Below are positions 38,228 through 45,886 of a stretch of 45,886 nt of DNA, piece by piece. The position numbers and the translations under genes are program-made. Location of the stretch: positions 1 to 45,886 of IMG/VR virus record IMGVR_UViG_3300042553_000422. One strand, given 5' to 3'. Source of the stretch: a virus. The first letter of the stretch is position 1, and the number at the start of each line of letters is the position of its first letter. Under the pieces are notes generated by a model. That model ran no database searches and had not been told where the DNA came from. It saw only the letters and a program-made list of their open reading frames with translations.

Positions 38228-40200
38228 CGTTCCAGATTCGCTTTACCTCTCCCGGTGCGACCCCGCTGGTCGGGGCCACCACTGGGTTTAGTGTAATTCC
38301 GCCAAGCGGTCCGCCGCTGTATCCCGGCGAATCTGCTCGGTACGCTCCGACGCAGCGCGGTGCGCTGACGGTCGAGTACAACACGACGACAAAGCGGCAT
38401 CAGCCAACTGCGACAACGGCCGCGTGGCTGGCCTACGCGACAAACGAGCCGACCTCCTCGGTCACCATTACAGAACAAGGGTCGCCCGCTCTCAATCGTG
38501 CAGCATTGGTCGCCGCGATTGCTGGCAGAGGAACAACAGGCCCATGCAAGATTCGGATTGCCAACGGCATCCGTATCACTGGGGAAGAAATCGACATTCC
38601 GCCTGTGTATACGTCGGGCGGGATTCTGCGTTGGACGTACATCGAATCGGTGTCAGTCGGCGCAGGGACGCTGCGTGGTGAAGGGCAGCGTGTGTCGCTG
38701 GCAGATGATGCGTCGTTGATGGCAAAAATGGAGATGCAAACCTACAACCAGCGCATCTTCAATTTTACAAACCAGACCAACGGCGTTCGCCTCACAGGGC
38801 TGCACTTCCGAGTGGACACTGATCTTGTCGCAAGTATCCGGGCGAGCCAATTCGGCCAGAATGCAACAGTTGGCGGCCCCGGTGGCGGCAATTCAACGTG
38901 GACGTACATGGGGTATCTTGGATGGGACGTTGGCAATTATAGTACGTCACCGTTGACTCGTCAGACTGGCGAGCCGCAAAACATCATCGTGGATCGCTGT
39001 ATTCTTGAAGGCGACGATCAGATTCGATTCCGCCGACTGCTTCTTGCCAATTTCCATCGGTTCGCGCTCATCAATTCGTGGGCCGAAAATGCTGGTGACA
39101 GCAACAACGGTGACGCGCAAGTCATCGCGGTGTTGTCCTGCACGGGCGACCACTACATCTGGAACAACGAGATGGCGTGTGCATGGGGCGAACATGTCAT
39201 TTACGGTGGCGGCAATGCGTGGGCAGAGCAATATGTGCCAAAAGACATGGTGGTTGGCTACAACCGGCTCACGTTCCGTCCGCGCTGGCATACGCAGGGG
39301 CGGCTGCACAAGAACATGCTGGAAACCAAGATCGGTCAGCGGATCACATGGGAAGGCAACCTGATCGAAAACTACTACGGCTTCAATCGGTTGGGGTCGC
39401 AGTTGTATGCCATTGTTGCCAAGTCGTCTGACCAAGGCACCGGAGAGGTCTTCGCTAGTGCCTCGGATATTGTGATCCGACTTAACAAGCTAGTCCGGTC
39501 GTCTGGCTTCTTCGTCATTCAGGGGGGTGACTACTTTGGTGGCGGAGATTATCGCGCTACGCACAAGGTCGATTTCTCGCACAACGTTCAGTTGCCGTGG
39601 AACCCCGCCGACCTTGGCATTGCCGAAGAAATTACAACGCTTCATGGCCTCCGTATTGGCGGGGAACGCACTGGAACATTTTTTGGGTCGGACGAATGGA
39701 AGCGTGTCACAGACATCGCCATCCGGCATAACGCATGGTACTGCGCGACTCGTATCCAGCCGACAGAGAACTACAAGTGGGCGATGAGCTTTGGAAATGC
39801 CGGAAACCCTCCAGAAATGCGCCGATGGGACATCAGCAACAACGTTTTGGCTGGGTTGGATATTGCTGGGGGGTGGGGGATCATTGCCAACTATGAAGAT
39901 TCGCCAAACACTACAGTCCCACTGCCGGTCAGTTGGACGTTTCCAGTCAAAACTGCTGTGGTGTCTGAAGGCAATCTGGTGACAGGTATCAGCGACCAAG
40001 CCGCACAGCTTTTTGCAACACTTGGCAGCACTAACCGAGGCGCTCTTACTTTGGCCGCTGCGGGCATCAACAGTACGACGCTGACTCTTGGCACCGGCAC
40101 GATTGGGAAAGGGATTGCACAAGACGGTGGCGATCCGGGGCCAGATTACGACTTGATTGCGGCGTGCATGGTGACCACCGAAACCGGACGAGGCTATTAA
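38224..40200 (+). CDS. Right-handed beta-helix tailspike candidate (658 aa)
   Basis: After an Ig-like leader (QIRFTSPGATPLVG) the body shows many short N-rich coils (RIFNFTNQTNGVRLTGLHF, NIIVDRCILEGDDQIRF, HYIWNNEMACAWGEHVIYGG). It also has the LHKNMLETKIGQRITWEGNL then IENYYGFNR pattern typical of parallel beta-helix (pectate-lyase-like) proteins. Such proteins serve as receptor-binding spikes that often cut or deacetylate surface sugars. Acidic residues that could be catalytic are many, but none can be singled out. From about 38500 the DNA is clearly poorer in GC with different codons (AAT, ATT, GCA, ACA), and the iterated 10-mer is absent, both signs of recent transfer. Confidence 0.65.
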   Translation: MTFQIRFTSPGATPLVGATTGFSVIPPSGPPLYPGESARYAPTQRGALTVEYNTTTKRHQPTATTAAWLAYATNEPTSSVTITEQGSPALNRAALVAAIAGRGTTGPCKIRIANGIRITGEEIDIPPVYTSGGILRWTYIESVSVGAGTLRGEGQRVSLADDASLMAKMEMQTYNQRIFNFTNQTNGVRLTGLHFRVDTDLVASIRASQFGQNATVGGPGGGNSTWTYMGYLGWDVGNYSTSPLTRQTGEPQNIIVDRCILEGDDQIRFRRLLLANFHRFALINSWAENAGDSNNGDAQVIAVLSCTGDHYIWNNEMACAWGEHVIYGGGNAWAEQYVPKDMVVGYNRLTFRPRWHTQGRLHKNMLETKIGQRITWEGNLIENYYGFNRLGSQLYAIVAKSSDQGTGEVFASASDIVIRLNKLVRSSGFFVIQGGDYFGGGDYRATHKVDFSHNVQLPWNPADLGIAEEITTLHGLRIGGERTGTFFGSDEWKRVTDIAIRHNAWYCATRIQPTENYKWAMSFGNAGNPPEMRRWDISNNVLAGLDIAGGWGIIANYEDSPNTTVPLPVSWTFPVKTAVVSEGNLVTGISDQAAQLFATLGSTNRGALTLAAAGINSTTLTLGTGTIGKGIAQDGGDPGPDYDLIAACMVTTETGRGY

Positions 40201-41394
40201 ATGGCATACACAATTATCCGGTTTGGCAACGATTACCCTGCGGCGACAGGAGAAGTTGTTGGAGACGTAATTGGCGCACGCTGGGGTACGGATGCTTTGA
40301 TGTATCCGTACACCCTTGGAGGCGTTACGCTGGGAGCGGGCGTTGATGAGTTTGGAGGTTCTGCCGCAATCGGAACAAACACAACAGTTCCGTGGACTTC
40401 AGGTGACGACCTTGCGCTACGAGGGCGGTGGCGGCTGACAAACTCAATCGCAGCCCGGACGTTTCGTATTAACCTCCCCGCCGCGGGACAGTATCGTGTC
40501 ATTGTCGGCTGCTCTGCAACAAGCTATCAGCGAAGCCGCTGGCGTATTAACGATGGTGTTGGCGGCACAAACCGGCTCGACTACTCGTGGTCTTCCCCTG
40601 TTGTTTTTGGCGACGGCGATGAAACGCTGAATCAGGATCAGTGGGTTGACCAGAACGGAGTAGCCCGCGCTATTGCAACAAATGCTCTGACGGCAACCCC
40701 CTCTGTTTTAACGTTCAGCACAGGGGTTCTGGAGTTTGTGCTCGGCGGGCACGCGGGCGGTGTTTTTGCGTCAGATGTCAGTTTCATTGCGTTTGAGCCA
40801 GTTGCCGCTTCCGGCCCGACTGTCTCCAGCATCAGCCCAACGAGCGGGCCTGTCGGAACGCAAGTCACGTTCACCGGCACGAACCTCGGTGGTACGTCTC
40901 TCGCAAACGTGAACGGCACGGCGATGACCGGCATCCTCAACGACAGCGCCACGCAGGTTCGGGCGACGGTGGGTGCTGGCTCGACGACGGGCGCAACGGG
41001 CCTCACTGCCACAGGTGGCAGTGTCACGGGTGGCCCGACGTTCACCGTCACGACACCCCCGCCGACTCGCACCGGGTTCCGGGTCGTGTCTGGCTACCCT
41101 GCGCTGGGGTCTATCCCTATCAACGCCGTGCTGACGCCGCCGCTGGTCTTGCAGGCGACTGCGGCGGGTCCGGTAGACACCACCGACGGGGACGGCACCA
41201 CCGTCACCATCGGCATCGACATCGTCTTGACCGGGGCCGAAGTCGTCAGCGGAGGAACTGCCGTGCAGAGCGGCGGTCTGGTAACATTCTCCAGCTTGGT
41301 CCTGCGGCCTGTCACCAGCCTGCTCGGAACACTGGCAGTTCCTGCCGCCATCGGCTTTGCGACGTTCGCGGGCCTGCGGATTCGGTTCCAGTAA
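40201..41394 (+). CDS. Multidomain adhesin with sugar-binding-like and IPT/TIG domains (397 aa)
   Basis: It starts directly after the previous stop. Residues ~1-195 form a beta-sandwich-like domain (GRWRLTNSIAARTFRINLPA, AGQYRVIVGCSATSYQRSRW). They are followed by an IPT/TIG domain (PTVSSISPTSGPVGTQVTFT and GTNLGG, ~205-285) and a last BIG-like domain. The first ~600 bases share the lower GC of the beta-helix gene, while the TIG and BIG parts return to the phage's own composition, so the join between foreign and native DNA lies near 40800. A tail adhesin role is inferred. Confidence 0.6.
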   Translation: MAYTIIRFGNDYPAATGEVVGDVIGARWGTDALMYPYTLGGVTLGAGVDEFGGSAAIGTNTTVPWTSGDDLALRGRWRLTNSIAARTFRINLPAAGQYRVIVGCSATSYQRSRWRINDGVGGTNRLDYSWSSPVVFGDGDETLNQDQWVDQNGVARAIATNALTATPSVLTFSTGVLEFVLGGHAGGVFASDVSFIAFEPVAASGPTVSSISPTSGPVGTQVTFTGTNLGGTSLANVNGTAMTGILNDSATQVRATVGAGSTTGATGLTATGGSVTGGPTFTVTTPPPTRTGFRVVSGYPALGSIPINAVLTPPLVLQATAAGPVDTTDGDGTTVTIGIDIVLTGAEVVSGGTAVQSGGLVTFSSLVLRPVTSLLGTLAVPAAIGFATFAGLRIRFQ

Positions 41395-41415
41395 TCCTTT
41401 GGCCGTGAGACTCTG

Positions 41416-42801
41416 ATGCCGCTGCTTGTCAGTCAGTACCAGCTGGCCCCGTTTACTCGCCCCTCGCAGAACGAGCGGCCCATTACTTCGTCGATTGTCC
41501 GGGGGCTGGGCAACACTGTCGCGGCGGCGTTCAACCAGCACGACGCCGACGCCAGCATCCATGTGCAAAGCGGCCTGCTGGCGGACCGCCCTGCGGCGGG
41601 CATACTGGGCCGGGTGTTTGTCACTTACGACACCGCGTCTCAGCCGTTGCTGTGGCTGGACAATGGCGTCAGCTGGGTCTCGCAGAGTTTCGCGTGGGAG
41701 TCGCTGTCGGGGCGTCCGGCGACGTTCCCGCCCTCGGCGCACAGCGCCGTGCTGCTGACCAGCGGCACGCTGGACGTTGCCCGGTTCCCGTCGTCGGTCG
41801 TGCTGGCCAACCAGAGCAACGGGTTCACGCAGGAACAGGTGTTCGTCGAGGGGCTGCGTGCAGGGCCGTCGGCCAACGCCGGAGTCCAGACGGGGTTCCT
41901 CGGGCTGTACTCCGTAACGGCAACCCCGACGGTCCGCAGCGGGGCTGTCGGGTTCTTGGGCCTGTCTTCTGCGATGACGGTCCAGAACGACCGGAACGGG
42001 GACATCCTGCTTTCGACGGCCAGCACCCTGCTGGCGTTGCGGGCCAGTGGGCGGCTCGACACGCCCCGCACGCTCCAGATTGGCGGGGTGAACTACACCT
42101 TCCCCGCCGCAGACGGCACGACGGGGCAGGCGCTTCGCACTGACGGCGCGGGCAATCTGGCGTGGGCCACCGTTTCCGGTTCCGGTGGCGGCGGGACGGT
42201 GGCGTGGGTCGATGTGACAGGTCGGCCTTTGGTTTTCCCGCCGGACGCCCATACGCATCCCGCCACGCAAATCACAGCAGGGGCGCTTGGCGCTGGGGTG
42301 ACGTTGTCTGCTACGCAGATCACGCCGGGGGCTATCCCATCAAGCGTGACACTGCCATACAACCAGCTGACGGGTGTGCCCAGCAGCTTCACCCCGGCGG
42401 CACACAATCAGGCGTGGTCCACCATCACGGGGGTCCCGGCGTTCCTGCCTGCCGACTGGAACACGACGGTGGCCAACCGCCCCAGCACGTTTGCGCCGTC
42501 GTCGCACCGGCATCCGTGGTCGGACCTTGACAACGTCCCGGCGACTTTTGCGCCCAGCGCCCACACCCACCTTTGGGCGCATATCACTGATAGGCCGGAC
42601 AGCTTTACTCCGTCGGCGCACTCCCATGTCATTGCTGATGTGACAGGGTTGGCGTCGGCTCTGAGCACCAAGACGACGCAAGGTGGGACCGGCACTTTTT
42701 CAGACGGAACAGTCGGGGGCAACCCCTTGCCGGGTATCATCGTGTCAACGTCGGCCCCCAGCGGCTCTGCCATCGCCGGAACCATCTGGGCGCGGGTGTA
42801 G
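41416..42801 (+). CDS. Tail fibre with H-x-H repeats (461 aa)
   Basis: The C-terminal half repeats the classic phage fibre unit W-D-V-G-P---PP-AH-H: WVDVTGRPLVFPPDAHTH, WSDLDNVPATFAPSAHTH and HITDRPDSFTPSAHSH are examples, with FPPSAHS near residue 105 as an outlier. In known fibres such HxH motifs coordinate iron along a trimeric needle. The N-terminal part (~1-100) may attach to the tail. It ends in a short domain (IIVSTSAPSGSAIAGTIWAR) common at fibre C-termini. It is likely a trimeric receptor-binding fibre. Confidence 0.75.
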   Translation: MPLLVSQYQLAPFTRPSQNERPITSSIVRGLGNTVAAAFNQHDADASIHVQSGLLADRPAAGILGRVFVTYDTASQPLLWLDNGVSWVSQSFAWESLSGRPATFPPSAHSAVLLTSGTLDVARFPSSVVLANQSNGFTQEQVFVEGLRAGPSANAGVQTGFLGLYSVTATPTVRSGAVGFLGLSSAMTVQNDRNGDILLSTASTLLALRASGRLDTPRTLQIGGVNYTFPAADGTTGQALRTDGAGNLAWATVSGSGGGGTVAWVDVTGRPLVFPPDAHTHPATQITAGALGAGVTLSATQITPGAIPSSVTLPYNQLTGVPSSFTPAAHNQAWSTITGVPAFLPADWNTTVANRPSTFAPSSHRHPWSDLDNVPATFAPSAHTHLWAHITDRPDSFTPSAHSHVIADVTGLASALSTKTTQGGTGTFSDGTVGGNPLPGIIVSTSAPSGSAIAGTIWARV

Positions 42802-42803
42802 CG

Positions 42804-43265
42804 ATGCCACTGCATGTGTGGGATACCGCCACGGTGCCCCTTACCCCGGCATGGTCCCCGCCGGTCCAGACAGGGTATGTCTGGGTCCGCGACGGCGGTG
42901 CGTGGAAAGGGGCGAGCGGTCTCTGGGTCAGCGATGGGGTGGGGGGGTGGAATCAGTTTTACGCAGGCTTCGCGTCTTTTCCCCCCGCAGTCGCACCGAC
43001 CGGCAGTATGTCGGTCAACGGCAGCACAACGGTGACGTTGAACCTGTCAAACCGCCAGCCGCAGTGGCGGGTGCGCGGGACGCAGCGCATCTACAACTCC
43101 GGCGTGTTACTGGCGACAACGACGCTGGACGAGTTGACCGACGGGCCGTTCACGCAGCCGCAGCTGGGCATCAGCACGACCGGCGAAGTGCGCTGGGACA
43201 TCTACTACCACGACCCAGTCAGCATGACCGACGGGCCAACTGCCGTACTCAACATCTTCTTCTGA
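42804..43265 (+). CDS. Small tail protein, beta-rich (153 aa)
   Basis: The stop of the fibre gene precedes ATG 42804 by two bases. The first ~60 residues are Trp/Gly-rich (VQTGYVWVRDGGAWKGASGL, WVSDGVGGWNQFYAGF), a style found in fibre-tip or carbohydrate-binding segments. The rest is an Ig-like fold (GSMSVNGSTTVTLNLSNRQP, EVRWDIYYHDPVSM). It is part of the adhesin cluster. Function inferred from composition and place. Confidence 0.5.
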   Translation: MPLHVWDTATVPLTPAWSPPVQTGYVWVRDGGAWKGASGLWVSDGVGGWNQFYAGFASFPPAVAPTGSMSVNGSTTVTLNLSNRQPQWRVRGTQRIYNSGVLLATTTLDELTDGPFTQPQLGISTTGEVRWDIYYHDPVSMTDGPTAVLNIFF

Positions 43266-43534
43266 TGGCTACCGTCCTGCCGCTGCGCCCGATCCCGCTG
43301 CCGACCCGAGAGGCTGCTATCCTCTCGGACATAGCACAGGCGTTCGCGGCGGGGGAGCTTGGGGTAGACCCGGCGCTAGAGGCTCGCGTTGTGGCGCTGG
43401 AAAACACGGTGTCTATCATTCTGGCCTCACTGGCTGCGGCGGGCATCCCGCTGGTGACGCCGCCCGGCACGCTGGACTTCTCGAACGCCAACAACTCTGG
43501 GCTGCTGGCGCTGTTCACTATTGGAGGGTTCTGA
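43265..43534 (+). CDS. Small protein of the fibre cluster (89 aa)
   Basis: ATG 43265 shares a base with the previous stop. A Pro-rich start (LPLRPIPLPTREAAILSDIA) leads to a helix (ALEARVVALENTVSIILASL) that looks like a trimeric coiled coil. A Gly/Asn-rich end (DFSNANNSGLLALFTIGGF) follows. It could be a trimerisation module or chaperone for the adjoining fibres. An iterated 10-mer lies at 43434-43443. Confidence 0.5.
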   Translation: MATVLPLRPIPLPTREAAILSDIAQAFAAGELGVDPALEARVVALENTVSIILASLAAAGIPLVTPPGTLDFSNANNSGLLALFTIGGF

Positions 43535-44529
43535 TGGGAACAATCAATGTTCGGGATTCTGCGGGCACGGTCGTGGCGGTGGCCCGCATCCCCGATACCG
43601 GCAACGCAGTGGCGGATGCCGACAGGATGCCCGTCATTGGGCCGTTGACCAACGACCAGCTGCGGGCAACGGCAGTCCCAGTCTCGGGGACCTTTTGGCA
43701 GGCCACGCAGCCCGTCAGCATCGCCTCGTCTATCGTCGTTACCGGGCCAGCCACAGACGCCCAGCTGCGAGCCACCCCACTGCCGGTCAGCGGCACGATT
43801 GCGGTCAGCAACATGGTTGCGGCAGGGCTGACTGATACCCAGCTGCGGGCGGCAGCGGTCCCGGTCACTGCCGCAGCCCTGCCGCTGCCATCGGGTGCCG
43901 CCACAGCTGCCGCGCAGACCACCGGCAACGCCTCGCTGTCGAGCATGGACGCAAAGCTCCCCGCGCTCTCCGGTGGTCGCATCCCGGTGGTGCTCCCGGC
44001 GGGCGGCTCGGGGCTGACAGACGCTGAGTTGCGGGCAACGCCTGTGCCGGTGAGCGCGGCGGCGCTCCCGTTGCCGACAGGGGCCGCGACGGCTGCCGCG
44101 CAGACCAGCGGCAACGCCTCACTGTCGAGCATGGATGGCAAGCTGCCTGCGCTCAGTGGTGGCCGGATTCCCGTGGTGTTGCCAGCAGGCGGCGGCGGGT
44201 TGACGGATGCCGAATTGCGTGCCGCGCCGGTGCCGGTGGAGGCCATCGGTGAACTGATCGAAGCCATCGAAGCGCAGCGGATGGCGCTGCAAGCCCTCGT
44301 CCGCACCATCGGCCAGTCGATGCCCGACACCGCTGGGCGCTTGCGCGTGCTGGTCGATTCGATCTCGGCGTCGTTGACGCTTGCGACGATCACGACGGTC
44401 GGCACCGTCACGACGGTGTCCACGTTGACGAACCAGACGCAGATCGGTGGCCTCGCCGCGACCGAGCAGATCCCCTCGCTGATGCGCCTCGGCGCAGACA
44501 GCGCCCGCCGCAACATTTCCGTCACCTGA
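43534..44529 (+). CDS. Fibre protein with two 62-residue repeats (331 aa)
   Basis: ATG 43534 follows GGAGGG. Recurrent LTD-QLRA--VPV units appear through the N-terminal half. Then two 62-residue units in tandem start at 43825 and 44011 (GLTDTQLRAA and GLTDAELRAT), each with AAQT-GNASLSSMD and RIPVVLPAGG, and a third partial unit begins at 44197. The C-terminal ~110 residues switch to helices (IEAIEAQRMALQALVRTIGQ) and end with strands. This repeat style is common in long thin tail or baseplate fibres. Repeat number probably changes by recombination. Confidence 0.65.
   Translation: MGTINVRDSAGTVVAVARIPDTGNAVADADRMPVIGPLTNDQLRATAVPVSGTFWQATQPVSIASSIVVTGPATDAQLRATPLPVSGTIAVSNMVAAGLTDTQLRAAAVPVTAAALPLPSGAATAAAQTTGNASLSSMDAKLPALSGGRIPVVLPAGGSGLTDAELRATPVPVSAAALPLPTGAATAAAQTSGNASLSSMDGKLPALSGGRIPVVLPAGGGGLTDAELRAAPVPVEAIGELIEAIEAQRMALQALVRTIGQSMPDTAGRLRVLVDSISASLTLATITTVGTVTTVSTLTNQTQIGGLAATEQIPSLMRLGADSARRNISVT
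43825..44196 (+). repeat. Two tandem 186-bp coding repeats
   Basis: Units 43825-44010 and 44011-44196 are in frame and differ at scattered third positions and a few residues; a third begins at 44197 and stops after about 14 codons. They extend or shorten the fibre by 62 residues per unit. Confidence 0.8.
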
Positions 44530-44536
44530 GCCGACT

Positions 44537-45886
44537 ATGCCAACGACCAACGGCAACCGAAAGATCCTCGATTTGAAGCGGTGGGAGTTCTGCACACCCG
44601 CCCCTGCCGCCACCGTCGCGGGCGCGTTCATTGCATCGTCACGGCACCATCGCCAGCAGCAGTTATATGTCGTGAGCGCGACGGTGCAGTACCTCTACAG
44701 CCCGATGGAAGATGCGTGGGTGCAGATCCCGTCCGGCGCACTCGCGGGCACGTTCGCGGTCGGCGCGTGTGGGACGGCCACGTCAATCGGCCCCTCGGGC
44801 ACGGCGACGGCGGGCACCACGTCCACGATCACCACGAACCTGACGCTGGCCCGCGACCTGCGCGGCTACTCGATCCACATCACGGGCGGGCCGAACGCTG
44901 GCGTGACGCTGGCGATTGTGTCCAACACCGTCGGCACGAACGCCATCATCACGGTCGCCGCTCAGGCGTCAGCGTTCACCGCATCGACGACGTTCCGGCT
45001 CTTGACGCCGCGCTGGTACGTCTTGAACGCCATCACGGCAGCGGGCACGACGACGGCCAACGTCTTCAGGTTTTACGACTTTGCGCTCAATACATGGTCG
45101 AGCGCCGAGACGGGCGCGACGGACGGTATCGCACCGGCAGCGGTGATCGGCACCGACTCCAAGCTGATTGCCACCCCGTCGTGGATGGGTGATGGCTACG
45201 CGGCGTTTGCGACCGGCACGGCGACGGCGGGCGGCGCATCGACGCTCACGAACAGCGGCAAGGCGTGGGCGACGAACCAGTGGGCCAACTCACAGGTCCG
45301 CATCGTGTCGGGCACGGGCGCGGGGCAGATTCGCACCATCGCCAGCAACACCGGCACGGTGCTGACGACCTCGGCGGCGTGGACGACGCAGCCCGATGCC
45401 ACGAGCGTGTACAACATTGAAGGGAACGACGACTTCATCTACTACATGGGGTCGAACGCCGTGACGCTGTTCCGCTACAGCATTAGCGCGGGGACGTGGA
45501 CGACGCTGTCGCCGACCGCCGCCCGTGCCGCTGCGCCGGGTGTGGGAATGTCGGCACATTGGGTGTGGGAAGTGGGAGACGACGCGTGGACGAACGAGTC
45601 TGCGATCCTCAACGGGCGCTACATCTACTCGTTCCGTGGCGGCGCGGGTGCGGTGCTGGACCGCTATGACATCGCGGCGAACACATGGGTGAGTGCGCTC
45701 ACCTACGCCCCGGCGACTGAAGTCTTCGGCGTGGGCACGAAGTACACGTACCGCCACAATTCGATCTACGCGCAAAAAGACGCGACGGGCCGATGGATGC
45801 GCTACAACGTCGTGACGGGCGCGCAGGACGGGTGGTCCACGATGACCTACACGCAAGGCGCGGCCATCGCGGGCGACACGGCCTTC
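44537..45886 (+). CDS. Tail fibre/adhesin, N-terminal part (runs off the right edge)
   Basis: ATG 44537 lies seven bases after the previous stop, and the frame stays open for all 450 codons to the window end. It starts NGNRKILDLKRWEFCTPAPA. Thr/Ala/Gly-rich beta units follow, each with a G-A-TAG-TSTITTN-L or GTATAGGASTLTNSGKAW pattern (about residues 95-130 and 230-260). The last ~110 residues are the segment repeated at the left edge. Joined across the junction the protein is about 480 residues. The iterated 10-mer is absent and codons favour ACG/GCG, which suggests a separate origin from the other tail genes. Confidence 0.75.
   Translation, partial: MPTTNGNRKILDLKRWEFCTPAPAATVAGAFIASSRHHRQQQLYVVSATVQYLYSPMEDAWVQIPSGALAGTFAVGACGTATSIGPSGTATAGTTSTITTNLTLARDLRGYSIHITGGPNAGVTLAIVSNTVGTNAIITVAAQASAFTASTTFRLLTPRWYVLNAITAAGTTTANVFRFYDFALNTWSSAETGATDGIAPAAVIGTDSKLIATPSWMGDGYAAFATGTATAGGASTLTNSGKAWATNQWANSQVRIVSGTGAGQIRTIASNTGTVLTTSAAWTTQPDATSVYNIEGNDDFIYYMGSNAVTLFRYSISAGTWTTLSPTAARAAAPGVGMSAHWVWEVGDDAWTNESAILNGRYIYSFRGGAGAVLDRYDIAANTWVSALTYAPATEVFGVGTKYTYRHNSIYAQKDATGRWMRYNVVTGAQDGWSTMTYTQGAAIAGDTAF
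45544..45886. repeat. Right copy of the terminal direct repeat
   Basis: This matches bases 1-343 with about ten substitutions and no gaps. Several of the differences lie within the first 50 bases and three change residues (Ala/Asp, Asp/Asn, Ala/Val). It is best explained as assembly overlap between near-identical strains of one circular or permuted genome. Confidence 0.85.

Larger units (their letters stand above)
808..43443. repeat. Iterated 10-mer CCCGCCGCAG / CTGCGGCGGG (about 45 copies)
   Basis: Hand-found starts, as CTGCGGCGGG: 808, 1030, 2210, 3607, 4323, 10378, 13136, 15004, 17653, 19188, 21000, 21547, 22369, 22837, 25156, 35954, 37151, 37833, 41159, 41591, 43434. As CCCGCCGCAG: 4802, 6882, 7160, 7371, 7401, 15822, 16140, 17841, 18369, 21776, 23473, 23603, 25700, 27507, 28241, 29078, 29276, 29490, 31867, 32827, 32844, 34977, 36199, 42103. 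In genes it is read in all frames and as different peptides (PAA, PPQ, LRR, AAG, RRS), and it also occurs between genes. Selection or copying must act on DNA. It is absent from 38-41 kb and from the 44.5 kb fibre gene. Confidence 0.85.

Noticed and set aside
571-43160. Very frequent CAGCTG (a PvuII-type palindrome)
   Set aside because: Most copies are in-frame CAG-CTG (Gln-Leu) in genes that prefer these codons, so coding bias is enough to explain them, unlike the 10-mer.
1-45886. CRISPR arrays, insertion sequences, rRNA and tRNA genes
   Set aside because: No regularly spaced repeats, transposase motifs or RNA gene patterns were seen; a tRNA scan was not possible by eye.

Overview
The window looks like almost exactly one genome unit of a GC-rich tailed phage. 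I infer a short-tailed (podovirus-like) virion: a P22-type portal, a scaffold candidate, an HK97-fold capsid protein, a P22 gp10-like tail-hub protein, several very large or coiled-coil internal virion protein candidates, and no recognisable tail tube, tape measure or sheath. The host cannot be told from the sequence. The first 343 bases return, with about ten mismatches, as the last 343 bases (offset 45,543). A fibre gene open at the right edge (44537 on) is completed by the fragment at the left edge. The map is therefore circular or circularly permuted, about 45.5 kb long, and the scattered mismatches suggest strain variation in a metagenomic assembly. No integrase, DNA polymerase, RNA polymerase or tRNA gene was recognised.

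Layout. (1) Late rightward module, 25652 through the right edge and on to 12299: terminase pair, four small proteins, portal, scaffold candidate, capsid, head-completion proteins, tail hub, a long array of adhesin and fibre genes, a set of putative ejected virion proteins ending in a 2,682-residue giant, then a lysis cassette (small membrane protein, holin, cysteine-peptidase endolysin). (2) Early rightward module, 12480-18053, behind a good sigma70-type promoter at 12387: an SSB-like protein, small genes, a Gp157 homologue, a HTH protein, a replication-initiator-like protein whose gene contains origin-like DNA, and a RusA resolvase. Many genes overlap by 1-4 bases, as in a tightly coupled operon. 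(3) Early leftward module, 25538 down to 18196: small unknown genes, a CobS/MoxR-type AAA+ ATPase with a probable partner, two DNA-binding proteins (Myb/SANT-like and XRE-like), and repeated intergenic regulatory modules. Modules 2 and 3 converge on a strong dyad at 18056-18098.

Four signals stand out. First, the 10-mer CCCGCCGCAG (or its complement) occurs about 45 times by hand count, in every reading frame and on both strands, where under one is expected from base composition. Second, two 22-bp tandem repeats bracketed by a perfect 9-bp inverted repeat, followed by a G-quadruplex-type tract, lie inside the replication-initiator-like gene. Third, a ~77-bp module with convergent TTGAC-like boxes recurs four times in the leftward operon; a separate 19-bp perfect palindrome sits between promoter hexamers of the same operon. 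Fourth, 40 bp encoding the Walker B region of the AAA+ ATPase is copied exactly into a 96-residue gene nearby.
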